NCBI GenBank assembly: GCA_934438075.1
Contig: CAKSBF010000001.1
Location: 1 to 64,000, forward strand
Length of the DNA: 64,000 bases
Origin: an uncultured Clostridia bacterium
GTDB lineage: Bacteria > Bacillota > Clostridia > UBA1381 > UBA9506
Direction of reading: 5' to 3'
The notes under the pieces are model-generated. The model was not told the DNA's origin and searched no databases. It saw only the letters and a list, made by a program, of their open reading frames with translations. Position 1 is the first letter of the stretch. Each line of letters begins with the position of its first letter. Of the stretch, positions 55,487 to 64,000 are shown in pieces. The translations under genes were made by a program, and so were the position numbers.

Positions 55487-55496
55487 CGATAAAAAG

Positions 55497-55525
55497 GGCA
55501 GCAAGTCGAATTTTCACTTGCTGCC
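55497..55525. terminator. Bidirectional terminator
   Basis: GGCAGCAAGT (55497-55506) pairs with ACTTGCTGCC (55516-55525). T-rich runs follow on both strands (TTCTTCTG rightward, CTTTTTA leftward), between convergent GH106 and ABC genes. Confidence 0.9.
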
Positions 55526-55549
55526 TTCTTCTGTTTTCGGTTAAAGCTA

Positions 55550-56275
55550 TTATGATAGCACCTTGCTTAAAAAAGATTTCGTTCTTTCATTTTTAGGATT
55601 CTCAAAAACTTCCTGCGGAGTCCCGCTCTCCATAATAACACCCTCATCCATGAACAAAACCCGATCGGCAACCTCTTTTGCAAAGCCCATTTCATGCGTA
55701 ACGACAACCATCGTCATACCTTCCTCCGCCAATTGTTTCATAACAGCGAGTACTTCTCCGACCATCTCCGGATCGAGCGCCGAAGTGGGCTCGTCAAACA
55801 ACATAATTTCCGGATTCATTGCCAACGACCGCGCAATGCCCACACGCTGCTGCTGACCGCCGGAAAGCTGCTTTGGATATGCTTCAGCCTTTTCCGACAA
55901 ACCCACACGAGCTAAAAGCTCACGTGCCTTTTTCTCTGCGTCCGCTTTGCTCTGCAGTTTCAAAAGTGTCGGTGCCAGCGTTAGATTTTGCAGCACTGTC
56001 AGGTGCGGAAACAGGTTAAAATGCTGAAACACCATGCCCATTTTGGCACGAACCGCATTAATATTGCATTTTGGTGCAGTAATGCACTCATCATCAACAA
56101 AAATATCACCCTCTGTTGGTGTTTCCAGCAGATTTAGGCAACGCAGGAAGGTTGATTTTCCCGAACCGGAAGGCCCGATAACCACTACCTTTTCCCCTTT
56201 GCTGATATGCTCATTAATACCGCGCAAAACATGATTAGATCCAAAGCTTTTGTGTAAATTTTCAACGCGAATCAC
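55550..56275 (-). CDS. Polar amino-acid ABC transporter ATP-binding protein (GlnQ-like)
   Basis: The 241-residue ATPase has Walker A GPSGSGKST, Q-loop MVFQHFNLFPHLTV, signature LSGGQQQRV, Walker B IMLFDEPTSALDPE and the switch VVTHEM, all typical of GlnQ/ArtP. It starts with GTG at 56275, overlapping the permease stop by 14 bp with GAGGG upstream. It powers the importer formed with the next two genes. The amino-acid specificity is not visible. Confidence 0.96.
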   Translation of the reverse strand: MIRVENLHKSFGSNHVLRGINEHISKGEKVVVIGPSGSGKSTFLRCLNLLETPTEGDIFVDDECITAPKCNINAVRAKMGMVFQHFNLFPHLTVLQNLTLAPTLLKLQSKADAEKKARELLARVGLSEKAEAYPKQLSGGQQQRVGIARSLAMNPEIMLFDEPTSALDPEMVGEVLAVMKQLAEEGMTMVVVTHEMGFAKEVADRVLFMDEGVIMESGTPQEVFENPKNERTKSFLSKVLS

Positions 56276-56954
56276 TGGCCCTCATCCTTTCTTCCAAATG
56301 CCGGAACACTTTGGACAATATTGACGTAATAAACAAATAGATCAACGCCACAATCAAAAGCGGCACAAGCGCTTCATAAGTTTTTGAACGAATAATATCA
56401 CCCATCTTGGTTAAATCCTCTATGGCAATATAACCCGCTACCGCCGTTTCTTTTACCAGCACAATAAATTCGTTGGCATAAGTCGGCAAAATACTTTTAA
56501 TTGCCTGTGGCATAATAATACGTGCCATCGTCTGACCATGCGTCAACCCCAAAGAACGCCCTGCCTCCATCTGCCCTTTGTCTACGCCGATAATGCCGGC
56601 ACGGATAATTTCCGCTACATATGCTCCGCTGTTCATACCAAACGCAATCATAGCAATAATGGTCTTATTGACATTAACACTTGCAAAAACAACGAAATAC
56701 ATAATTAACAACTGCACCACAACAGGTGTGCCGCGGATAATATCAATATAAAGGCTGGAAATCCATTTTAAAGGCTTTACCTTGGAAATTTTCATCAGCG
56801 CCAAAACAATGCCCAAAACTGTACCTAAAATCATAGCGCCGATAGTAATGGTAAGCGTTGTCCCAAGACCCGACAAAAGAGTTTTCCAGCGGCTCCCTTC
56901 AATTAAGGACAGATAAATAGATTTCCACAACTTACTATCTAAAAACCATTCCAT
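56262..56954 (-). CDS. Polar amino-acid ABC transporter permease
   Basis: The 230-residue membrane protein has the HisM/GlnP pattern: LSGLGTTLTITIGAMILG at the N-terminus, ALMKISKVKPLKWISSLYIDIIRGTP, and the EAA-type loop EAGRSLGLTHGQTMARII. About five helices are seen. Probably it acts as a homodimer, since no second permease is present. It lies between the binding protein and ATPase genes, with an inverted repeat separating it from the former. Confidence 0.95.
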   Translation of the reverse strand: MEWFLDSKLWKSIYLSLIEGSRWKTLLSGLGTTLTITIGAMILGTVLGIVLALMKISKVKPLKWISSLYIDIIRGTPVVVQLLIMYFVVFASVNVNKTIIAMIAFGMNSGAYVAEIIRAGIIGVDKGQMEAGRSLGLTHGQTMARIIMPQAIKSILPTYANEFIVLVKETAVAGYIAIEDLTKMGDIIRSKTYEALVPLLIVALIYLFITSILSKVFRHLEERMRASDSR

Positions 56955-56980
56955 TTTGTTGATACCCTCTTCCGTAACAC

Positions 56981-57014
56981 AAGGGCAGAAACCATCTGCG
57001 TGATTTCTGCCCTT
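56981..57014 (-). promoter_or_regulatory. Intercistronic hairpin between binding-protein and permease genes
   Basis: AAGGGCAGAAA (56981-56991) pairs perfectly with TTTCTGCCCTT (57004-57014) around a 12-base loop. No T-run follows. Such a structure after the binding-protein gene commonly protects its mRNA and raises its level above the membrane parts. Confidence 0.7.
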
Positions 57015-57035
57015 GTATGAAATTGCAGTTTAATT

Positions 57036-57818
57036 TTATTTCTTGGTGATAATAACCTGCGTAGAGGTATAATATCCATCAGAAAATTCCATGTTCTGTT
57101 TTCTTTCTTCCGTTACGGTCATACCGGCAACAGCCATTGTGATTTTACCGCTGTCAACAGCAACCGGCAGGGAGTCGAAATTCATATCCTCTACCTGGAA
57201 AGCCATGCCCAAACGTCTTGCGATTTCTTTTGTCATTTCAACATCAAAACCAACAACATTACCTGCGTCATCACGAGTTTCGAACGGAGGGAAGGAAGCG
57301 TTGGTTCCCATAATTAAGGTTTCCGTTCCGGTCGGCTCTGCTTTTTCTGCCAGCTTTTTCTGAGCAGCTTCGTCACCGCTGATCCATGCGTTGCTGATTT
57401 CATCAAAGGTACCGTCTGCTTTGATGTCAGCCAGTGCCTTATTTACTTTTTCAACCAAATCGGTATTACCCTTTTTGATAGCAATTGCATATTCTTCTTT
57501 GGACAGCTCTTCCGGTAAAATAGTAAGCTTATCATTCTTTGCAACAATCTGCTTTGCCGGCAGCTCGTCCAAAACAACTGCGTCAACTTTACCGTTTGAA
57601 AGATCCATACCTGCATCTAAGGCACTCTTAAAACGGGAAATAGTAGCATCGGGATAATCTTCAGAAACTAAAGAATCGCCGGTCGTACCTTCCTGAACCG
57701 CAATCTTTGCCGTAGCCAAATCGTCCGGTTTCTCAATTTTTTTTGCTGTGCTTCCGCAGCCTGCCAGCATAGACAGTGCCAACACAGAAGCAGCCAGTGT
57801 GCACATTATCTTTTTCAT
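57036..57818 (-). CDS. Amino-acid-binding lipoprotein of ABC transporter
   Basis: The 260-residue protein has a lipoprotein signal (MKKIMCTLAASVLALSMLAGCGS, lipobox LAGC) and the family 3 solute-binding fold. The N- and C-terminal lobes appear permuted compared with the usual order: the expected opening block (LIMGTNASFPPFETRDDAGNVVGFDVEM) lies near residue 170 and runs to the C-terminus, while the usual second-lobe segment (KIAVQEGTTGDS) is at the N-terminus. The gene starts 34 bp after its promoter, with GGAGG before the ATG. It captures an amino acid for the downstream permease and ATPase. The ligand is unknown. Confidence 0.92.
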   Translation of the reverse strand: MKKIMCTLAASVLALSMLAGCGSTAKKIEKPDDLATAKIAVQEGTTGDSLVSEDYPDATISRFKSALDAGMDLSNGKVDAVVLDELPAKQIVAKNDKLTILPEELSKEEYAIAIKKGNTDLVEKVNKALADIKADGTFDEISNAWISGDEAAQKKLAEKAEPTGTETLIMGTNASFPPFETRDDAGNVVGFDVEMTKEIARRLGMAFQVEDMNFDSLPVAVDSGKITMAVAGMTVTEERKQNMEFSDGYYTSTQVIITKK

Positions 57819-57851
57819 TATAAATAACCTCCAAAATTTTATTTCTTACTT

Positions 57852-57880
57852 ATTATACACGAAATATACAGAATAATCAA
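57852..57880 (-). promoter_or_regulatory. Promoter of the amino-acid ABC operon
   Basis: Read leftward, TTGATT (57875-57880) and TATAAT (57852-57857) are 17 bp apart. Just upstream, TTGAATAAATTTGCAA (57889-57904) is a partial palindrome loosely like an arginine-repressor box; that reading is weak. Confidence 0.75.
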
Positions 57881-57910
57881 GTGTTTTTTGCAAATTTATT
57901 CAAGTTTTTT

Positions 57911-58259
57911 CATTTTTATGCATCTGTACTTTGCTGCGGCCGAAATTGCTCAGCAATCATTTGTGCCTCTCTGATTTTTCACAGATGTCACATAAGAGAT
58001 CCCGTCTAGCCTCACGCAAATCATAGCTTGAGGGTAATTCTGCATACAAAGACGGCATATTCTCATAGTTTGCTGCCGGCGCGGCATCAAGCTCATTGCC
58101 ACAGCGACCCATTAACCTTAGGTTTATGTATCCGTCATTCGCATTTGAAACAAACCTAACGGTTTGCGCTAAAATCTCATCTGAAAGTACAGTTTTTACA
58201 TTTTGCGCCGATACAGCATCCCATCCCAACATAAGAAACACTGCACACAACAGAGACAA
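57911..58259 (-). pseudogene. Decayed C1A (papain-type) cysteine peptidase fragment
   Basis: The open part has a secretion-like hydrophobic start (LMLGWDAVSA) and reads to LPSSYDLREA, the usual entry into a C1 peptidase domain. After a frameshift near 58010 another frame continues ISYVTSVKNQRGTNDC, then TGA at 57950-57952 where the family has Trp, then AISAAAKYRC. The active-site block CWAFSA is thus recognisable but broken twice. The rest of the enzyme is missing. Confidence 0.75.
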
Positions 58260-58303
58260 AAATTTTTTTCTTCACAACATCTCCAACCTTTTTGTACATT
58301 TCC

Positions 58304-58813
58304 TCATATCCGTCCCTTCACGGCACGATATACATTTTCTACACCCTGTTCGAAATTGCAGCGATTTTTCACCTCAATATCCGCATATTTTAAATACAGA
58401 GGGTGTCTTTTTTCATACATCGGCACCAAAGCGTCCGTTTTTCCTTTTAGCATAGGACGCTTGTCCAGACGAATTTGTTTCATAATATTTTCAGGACTGC
58501 GGTTAATATAAACCACCACTGCATGCCGACGCAAAAATTTCATATTCTCCGGACGTGTGACCACACCACCGCCGGTGGAAATAATGGTGCCATGCTCCTT
58601 TGAGACGAGTTCCGATATTTTGGTTTCCAATCTACGGAATCCTTCTTCCCCATCCTCTGCAAAAATCTGAGGAATGGTACGTCCGTCCTTTTTTTCAATC
58701 CATGCATCCATATCAATAAAGGGCATCTTCAGACGATAAGACAGCGCCAAACCAACGGTAGTCTTTCCGCACCCTGTCATACCGATTAACACGATATTCT
58801 TCCGCCGCCTCAC
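58304..58813 (-). CDS. aroK: Shikimate kinase
   Basis: The 169-residue enzyme phosphorylates shikimate in the chorismate pathway. It has the P-loop IGMTGCGKTTVG, the shikimate-binding DMDAWIEKKDGRTI and FRRLE, the GGG motif ISTGGGVV, and the lid Arg in RLDKRPML. Length is normal. It is the last gene of the aromatic operon, 4 bp after pheA. Confidence 0.97.
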   Translation of the reverse strand: MRRRKNIVLIGMTGCGKTTVGLALSYRLKMPFIDMDAWIEKKDGRTIPQIFAEDGEEGFRRLETKISELVSKEHGTIISTGGGVVTRPENMKFLRRHAVVVYINRSPENIMKQIRLDKRPMLKGKTDALVPMYEKRHPLYLKYADIEVKNRCNFEQGVENVYRAVKGRI

Positions 58814-58817
58814 GTTT

Positions 58818-59963
58818 TTACCCCCTTTTATTTGTCTTCGCCTTAAAGTTTCCTAAAACAGTCATGGAAAGGCATTCTTCCTGCGCCTTTCCCAAAGCAT
58901 CAGCAACGCGCTGTTCGTCCAGTCTCCCGCTGAAATCCACAAAGAAACGATATTCAAAATTTTTCTCAGCAAGCGGCCGCGATTCAATATGCAAAAGGTT
59001 GAGTCCCGCTGCCGCAAACAGCGAAATAACACGGCAGAGTGTGCCGCTTTCATGCGACAAGGTGAAAGTAATGCTGACGGTATCCGCATCATCTGCCATT
59101 TCAAGTCTTCTGCCGATCACCGCAAACCTTGTGCTGTTGTCTGCACGATAATTAATATTTTCCGCTAAAATCTGCAGAGAATACAACTCTCCTGCATGCC
59201 TGCTCGCCACAGCCGCCTTGCTTTTGTCCTGCTGCTCACTGATATATTTGGCCGCAACTGCCGTGTTATAATACGGAATCTGCTTTGCCTGGGGCAAAGT
59301 TTTTAAAAACTCACCGCACTGCGCCAGTCCCTGCGAATGAGAATAAACCTCTCTGATATCCTCTCGTTTTGCTCCCGGAAGAGCAAGCAAACAATGGTGA
59401 ATTTTTAAGACCGTTTCCCCTACGACATACAAACCGCTTTCTGCCAGCAAATCCAGCACATCATCAATCGCACCCGTCGATGTATTTTCCACGGGAAGGA
59501 CTCCATAATCTGCCTCACCGTTCTGAAGTTTTTGAAAAACACCGGCAAAAGAATCAGCACAGAAAGCTTGTTGCACCTCACCAAAATATTGTTTCATTGC
59601 TTCCTCTGCATAACAGCCCGGTACTCCGCTATAGACCACACGCGGGTTTTCAACCGGCGCATCGGCCTCAATTGGCTGCGCCGGAATATTTTCATGCTGC
59701 AAGTCTCTGGATATTCCCATAATACATTCCATCAACCGCTCTGCCCCCGGTGCATATCGAGAATTTTCCAGCCATGAACAGCGGGAGCGGATTACCTCTG
59801 CCTCGCGTGAGGTGTCCAGCACTTGCATATGATTTTTCTTTTTATAATCTCCCACAGCGCCGGAAAGCTGCATGCGCTGCTCAAACAACCGAATTAACTC
59901 TCTATCCGTATGATTAATCTTTTCTCTTAACTCGTCTAACTGTGTTTTTTTTTCATTTGCCAT
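58818..59963 (-). CDS. pheA: Bifunctional chorismate mutase / prephenate dehydratase
   Basis: Residues 1-90 form an AroQ chorismate mutase (LDELREKINHTDRELIRLFEQR). Residues about 108-290 are the prephenate dehydratase domain (VVYSGVPGCYAEEA, VENTSTGAIDDVLDLL, STRFAVIGR, including the catalytic Thr). Residues 295-375 are an ACT domain with ESRP for phenylalanine feedback. It converts chorismate to phenylpyruvate. It overlaps aroC's stop by 11 bp, so synthesis is coupled. The domain order is the same as in E. coli PheA. Confidence 0.96.
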   Translation of the reverse strand: MANEKKTQLDELREKINHTDRELIRLFEQRMQLSGAVGDYKKKNHMQVLDTSREAEVIRSRCSWLENSRYAPGAERLMECIMGISRDLQHENIPAQPIEADAPVENPRVVYSGVPGCYAEEAMKQYFGEVQQAFCADSFAGVFQKLQNGEADYGVLPVENTSTGAIDDVLDLLAESGLYVVGETVLKIHHCLLALPGAKREDIREVYSHSQGLAQCGEFLKTLPQAKQIPYYNTAVAAKYISEQQDKSKAAVASRHAGELYSLQILAENINYRADNSTRFAVIGRRLEMADDADTVSITFTLSHESGTLCRVISLFAAAGLNLLHIESRPLAEKNFEYRFFVDFSGRLDEQRVADALGKAQEECLSMTVLGNFKAKTNKRG

Positions 59964-61041
59964 AGGTTTCCGCCTCCAGTGCCATATCTGCCATTACCAC
60001 CGCCGCTGCTGCCTCAATCGCATAAACTGCACGGTGTGCGATACAGGGATCGTGCCGACCGTGCACACGCATACAACATTCCTGCATTTTAGCCACATCC
60101 ACCGTACTCTGTTCCGCCGCAATGGAAGGCGTTGGTTTCACCGCCGCACGAAAAATAATCGGCATACCGTTTGCAATGCCGCCGTTAATGCCGCCATTGT
60201 GGTTTGTTTTAGTGCGAACAGTACCATTCTCCAGATAAAAGCTATCATTGGCCTCAGAACCATACATGCTGCTGATAGCAAAACCTGTACCAAATTCTAC
60301 GCCCTTCACTGCCGGAACAGAAAATAACATGGACGAAAGACGGCTCTCTACGGATTCAAAAAACGGAGAACCTAAACCCAAAACGTCACCAAATACAGCG
60401 CACTCTACCACACCGCCAACCGAATCACCATTTGCCTTTGCCGCGAGAATGGCTTCCTGCATCGGTGCAATGACCGTCTCATTCAAAACAGGAAGCTCAC
60501 GCATCGGCAACTTTTCCACTAAAGTTTCATCAATTCTGCAGGGATTAAAGCGCTCATCGCAAATATCTTTCACACGTTCCAGATGCGCGGCAATCCGTAT
60601 ATTCTTTTGCCTTAAAAACTGTTTTGCCACCGCGCCCGCAAATACAATCGGAGCAGTCAGCCTGCCTGAAAAATGCCCCCCTCCGCGGTAATCGTTATAA
60701 CCGTCATAACGCAACTTTCCCGTAAAATCTGCATGAGAAGGACGAAGCAAATCCGGCTCGTAATCCTGCGAACGCGTGTTAGTATTTTCAATCAACGCAC
60801 ACAATGGCGTCCCCGTGGTATGGCCATTAAAAAATCCGCTTTGTATCTGCGGTATGTCAGCCTCCTTGCGCGGTGTTGACAAGGCATTGCGCCCCGGTGC
60901 GCGCCGTGCCATTTCCCTGCCGACTTCTTCCATATCAAGCTTCAGCCCTGCCGGCACACCGTCCAAAACTACACCGATTGCCTTTGAGTGCGATTCTCCA
61001 AACAACGTAATCTTAAAAAGTTTTCCAAACGTATCAGCCAT
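59953..61041 (-). CDS. aroC: Chorismate synthase
   Basis: The 362-residue FMN-dependent enzyme converts EPSP to chorismate. Motifs: FGESHSKAIGVVLDGVPAG, the Arg-rich RRAPGRNALSTPRKE, YRGGGHFSGRLTA and GGINGGIANGMPI. ATG 61041 (MADTFGKLF) has GGAGAG upstream and gives the normal N-terminus; longer frames from 61086 do not. It overlaps aroA's stop by 8 bp in the pathway operon. Confidence 0.97.
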   Translation of the reverse strand: MADTFGKLFKITLFGESHSKAIGVVLDGVPAGLKLDMEEVGREMARRAPGRNALSTPRKEADIPQIQSGFFNGHTTGTPLCALIENTNTRSQDYEPDLLRPSHADFTGKLRYDGYNDYRGGGHFSGRLTAPIVFAGAVAKQFLRQKNIRIAAHLERVKDICDERFNPCRIDETLVEKLPMRELPVLNETVIAPMQEAILAAKANGDSVGGVVECAVFGDVLGLGSPFFESVESRLSSMLFSVPAVKGVEFGTGFAISSMYGSEANDSFYLENGTVRTKTNHNGGINGGIANGMPIIFRAAVKPTPSIAAEQSTVDVAKMQECCMRVHGRHDPCIAHRAVYAIEAAAAVVMADMALEAETYGK

Positions 61042-62257
61042 GAATCTCTCCTCCAAGTGCAACATAGTCTCTCCAAAAGTTTCCATACGATTTTTTCACA
61101 CAATCCGCACCGCACACTGTGACCTCTCCGTCTGCAACCGTCGCAGCAATTGCGATTGCCATTGCGATTCGGTGATCGTTATGTGCGCTGCATACAGCGC
61201 CATGCAGCGGCGTCCTCCCTCGGATAATCAATGCGTCGGGTAACTCTGTAACATCCGCTCCCATTTTGTTTAACTCCATCGCTGTAGTATGCAGACGATC
61301 GCTTTCTTTCATACGTAAACGCTGTGCATTGATGAGCCGTGTCTCTCCCTCTGCCTGCGTTGCCAAAACTGCCAATATCGGCACCAAATCAGGAATCTGG
61401 CACACATCAATTTGTTGCAGCGCACAAAGCGGTGAACCCATACGGCGTATAATATCAAGAATCGCTCTATCCCCCTGTTGTGACTCTGACAGCAATCCCT
61501 CCGGCAAAACATTGCTGCCCAAGGCATTTGCGACCAGATAGAACGCAGCCTGTGAATAATCGCCTTCAACAAAACAATTATGCGGGCAATAGCTTTGTCT
61601 GCCGCGCACAAAAAATTCCCGATATCCACGATTTTCCACAGCAATACCAAACTGCGCCAAAGCCGAAAGTGTTAAGTCAATATAACCGACTGATTCCGGT
61701 GGTGTCGTCATCACAATGCAACTGTCTGTCTCCATAAGCGGCAGCGCAAACAAAAGGCCGGATACGAACTGCGAACTGACATTGCCCGCCATACGATATT
61801 CGCCGCCGTTTAACTTTCCGCAAAATGTGACAGCATCAGTTTCCTGCCGATATGATATGCCTTCACGGCGGCAAATTTCATAATACGGTTCCAGCGGTCG
61901 CGAGAGCAATCTGCCGCGGCCGCAAAACCGAAATTTTCCGCCAAAAGCCAAAGCGATGGGAATCAGAAAACGCAGCGTCGATCCGGATTCGCAGCAATCT
62001 ATTGTGACTTCCTTTTGCTCCCGTTCAATGGAAGCGCCTGAGCAAATAAAACCATTGCCGCGTTGTTCCATGTAACTTCCAAGCGCGCGCATCGCAGAAA
62101 CAGTCGCGGAAATATCCTGCGATAGATCCACATTTTCCACTAAGCTTTTGCCATTTGCCAGCGCCGCGCAAATTAAAAGACGATGCGCCATGCTTTTTGA
62201 CGGCGGCACGGTGAGTCTCCCCGCTAACTTTGCCGGCACAATTACCGCATTTTCCAT
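61034..62257 (-). CDS. aroA: EPSP synthase (3-phosphoshikimate 1-carboxyvinyltransferase)
   Basis: The 407-residue enzyme joins shikimate-3-phosphate and PEP. Visible motifs are PSKSMAHRLLICAAL, SGSTLRFLIPIAL, NVSSQFVSGLLFALP (the S-Q pair binds S3P), EGDYSQAAF, and the C-terminal LRMKESDRL and NDHRIAMA. Slightly shorter than the usual 425-430 residues, but no block is missing. It lies 12 bp after pheT. Confidence 0.96.
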   Translation of the reverse strand: MENAVIVPAKLAGRLTVPPSKSMAHRLLICAALANGKSLVENVDLSQDISATVSAMRALGSYMEQRGNGFICSGASIEREQKEVTIDCCESGSTLRFLIPIALAFGGKFRFCGRGRLLSRPLEPYYEICRREGISYRQETDAVTFCGKLNGGEYRMAGNVSSQFVSGLLFALPLMETDSCIVMTTPPESVGYIDLTLSALAQFGIAVENRGYREFFVRGRQSYCPHNCFVEGDYSQAAFYLVANALGSNVLPEGLLSESQQGDRAILDIIRRMGSPLCALQQIDVCQIPDLVPILAVLATQAEGETRLINAQRLRMKESDRLHTTAMELNKMGADVTELPDALIIRGRTPLHGAVCSAHNDHRIAMAIAIAATVADGEVTVCGADCVKKSYGNFWRDYVALGGEIHG

Positions 62258-62269
62258 GATTACTCCACC

Positions 62270-64000
62270 TTATCTGAGTTCTGCACCCAGTTTATTCTTT
62301 AATGCATCCAAAATCTCCTGTACCGTCTTGTTGACATCCTCATCAGTCAGCGTTTTTTCCTCTGACTGAAGTTTCAGGGAATATGCCATAGATTTTTTGC
62401 CCTGCGGTACCTGTTTCCCCTGATATACGTCAAACAAGGTAAGACCGGCAAAAAGATTTTTCGCTTTTTTCTTCATAATTTCCTCAACATCGGCTGCAAG
62501 CACTGACTCATCTGCCAAAATAGCCAAGTCACGCACAACTGCCGGATACTTCGGCAACGGCTTATACTGTTTTGTATCCACTGCGCCATCGAGCAATACA
62601 TCAAAACTGATTTGCGCCGCATAAATTTCACCATCTATGCCATAATTATCACAAACCTCCGGATGAATCTGACCAAGAACACCCGCACGCTTTCCGCCAA
62701 TCATCAGCACTGCACTCCGCCCCGGATGGAAGGTCGGGTCATCCGTCAGCGGAACGAAACGGCACTTGGTAACATTTAAGCCCTCCAGCAATGCCTCTAC
62801 GATTCCCTTTAAGTCAAAGAAATCACAGCCGCCATACATTCCCAGGGTAACCTCCTGTTCCTCCTTCGGCAGCAGCTCATTCTCAACCGGCAGATAGATT
62901 TTTGCCAGTTCAAACAATCTCGCCTGCGGTGCCTTAAAGTTGGCATTGCGTGCCAATGTTTCCATCATAGAAGCCAGTGAAGTTGTACGCATAACCGAGT
63001 TTTCAACCCCCAGAGGGTTGGAGATTTTTACCACATTGCGCAGCGCACTGTCCTGTGCAATATTTAATTTATCGAAGATATTTGGATTGGTAAAACTGTA
63101 GGTAATAATTTCATACATACCGCAGGCAGTCAGTATATCCTTTACTTTATCCTCTGCCGTCTGTGAGCGTGTTTTCACAGCAGAAACCGTTTCGCTACGC
63201 ATCAAAGTAGAAGGAATTTTATCATAACCGTAAATACGAACAACCTCCTCCGCAACATCGGCGAAGCCCTCAACGTCCGCACGGAAGGAAGGCACAATAA
63301 CGTTACTTCCGTCGTAAGCAAAACCGAGTGCATACAGACTGTTCAGCATGGAATCCTTATCAATATCACAGCCTAAGAATCGGTTAATTTCATCAGCATC
63401 AAACGGAATCTTTCTTTGCTCTGTCTCTGCATGGTTCACATCAATCATTCCGTCAACCACCTCGCCGCAGCCAAGTTCCTCCACCAATTCACATGCACGC
63501 AGCAATGCCGGGACGGTGTTGTTTGGATCAAGTCCCTTTTCATATCTGGCAGAACTTTCCGTTCTAAGTCCCAGCTTTTGAGCGGTTTTTCGCACACTTG
63601 TACCAAAAAAGTTTGCCGACTCAAACAAAATGGCGTGAGTATCCTCTTTTACTTCAGAATTTTCTCCGCCCATAACACCGGCCACCGCAACCGGCTTTTT
63701 CCCATCGCAAATTACCAGCATACTGCTGTCAAGCTTGCGCTCTTCTCCGTCCAGCGTCACCATTTTTTCATCATCTTCCGCACGGCGTACATTAATCCGG
63801 GCATCCTCTAAAAAGTTCAGGTCGAAAGCATGCATCGGCTGACCATACTCCAGTTGAACATAGTTTGTGATATCAACAATGTTATTAATCGGGCGCATAC
63901 CACACGCCTTCAGCCGGTCTGCCATCCATTTCGGCGACGGTCCGATTTTTACGTTCTTTATCACTTTAGCACTGTAGCGTTTACAGATTTCCGTATCCTC
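62270..64000 (-). CDS. pheT: Phenylalanyl-tRNA synthetase beta subunit, partial
   Basis: The frame is open to base 64000, so the N-terminal tRNA-binding domain is outside the window. The visible part has the B3/B4 editing domain (MRPINNIVDITNYV, GQPMHAFDL, ESANFFGTSVRKTAQKLGLRT with RYEKGLDP), the B5 domain, the pseudo-catalytic core (ITYSFTNPNIFDKL, NPLGVENSVMRTTSL), and the C-terminal FDX-ACB domain (PKYPAVVRDLAILAD). With the alpha subunit it charges tRNA-Phe. Co-location with aroA-aroC-pheA-aroK links phenylalanine supply with charging. Confidence 0.96.
   Translation of the reverse strand, partial: EDTEICKRYSAKVIKNVKIGPSPKWMADRLKACGMRPINNIVDITNYVQLEYGQPMHAFDLNFLEDARINVRRAEDDEKMVTLDGEERKLDSSMLVICDGKKPVAVAGVMGGENSEVKEDTHAILFESANFFGTSVRKTAQKLGLRTESSARYEKGLDPNNTVPALLRACELVEELGCGEVVDGMIDVNHAETEQRKIPFDADEINRFLGCDIDKDSMLNSLYALGFAYDGSNVIVPSFRADVEGFADVAEEVVRIYGYDKIPSTLMRSETVSAVKTRSQTAEDKVKDILTACGMYEIITYSFTNPNIFDKLNIAQDSALRNVVKISNPLGVENSVMRTTSLASMMETLARNANFKAPQARLFELAKIYLPVENELLPKEEQEVTLGMYGGCDFFDLKGIVEALLEGLNVTKCRFVPLTDDPTFHPGRSAVLMIGGKRAGVLGQIHPEVCDNYGIDGEIYAAQISFDVLLDGAVDTKQYKPLPKYPAVVRDLAILADESVLAADVEEIMKKKAKNLFAGLTLFDVYQGKQVPQGKKSMAYSLKLQSEEKTLTDEDVNKTVQEILDALKNKLGAELR

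Noticed and set aside
57889..57904. An arginine-repressor box upstream of the amino-acid ABC operon
   Set aside because: Only a partial palindrome; the match to the known box is too loose to list as a feature.

Overview
The window reads as a chromosome segment of a low-to-mid GC Gram-positive anaerobe of class Clostridia (Bacillota). Supporting signs are strong AGGAGG-type ribosome sites, TTGACA/TATAAT promoters, carbohydrate ABC systems without their own ATPase, an S-layer (SLH) protein, an Amt-PII fusion and a tetrahydrofolate riboswitch upstream of folT. Species cannot be named from sequence alone. There are no rRNA genes and no CRISPR array.

Positions 1-25290 are mostly carbohydrate and cell-wall scavenging genes. 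A leftward block holds a GH20-like enzyme, two permeases, a sugar-binding lipoprotein and a secreted repeat protein. Next come a GH36-like enzyme and, divergently, a regulator that fuses an XRE helix-turn-helix to a sugar-kinase-like domain, followed by a GH42-like enzyme. After IS remnants and an IS256-family element comes a compact muropeptide-salvage operon (MurK-like kinase, RpiR regulator, MurQ, M20 peptidase, SGNH esterase) with a clear promoter and overlapping operator. A PIG-L deacetylase and a large GH20-like protein follow.

Positions 25290-26750 are a scar of truncated genes (response regulator, histidine kinase, XRE tail). Positions about 26.9-38.57 kb look like an integrative mobilizable element. 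It carries tyrosine integrase, excisionase, a very small relaxase, an RHH accessory protein, a HerA/VirB4-like ATPase, a 614-residue unknown protein, an AbrB/RelE-type toxin-antitoxin pair and an amidoligase/glutamine-amidotransferase pair with two tiny overlapping ORFs. Between the integrase and a tRNA-Lys gene sits a two-gene cargo: a protein with two similar helical domains and an atypical Ser/Thr-kinase-like protein. This cargo is the best candidate for an undescribed system.

From 38.57 kb the sequence is core-like again: tRNA-Lys and tRNA-Thr, THF riboswitch-folT, cysteine desulfurase, GNAT acetyltransferase, a double-HTH regulator, two leucine-rich-repeat surface proteins, an Amt-PII fusion behind an attenuator-like leader, and a rhamnoside locus (GH78 with an in-frame TAG, AraC regulator, GH106). 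It ends with a polar amino-acid ABC transporter, a decayed cysteine peptidase and the aromatic amino-acid operon pheT-aroA-aroC-pheA-aroK running leftward.
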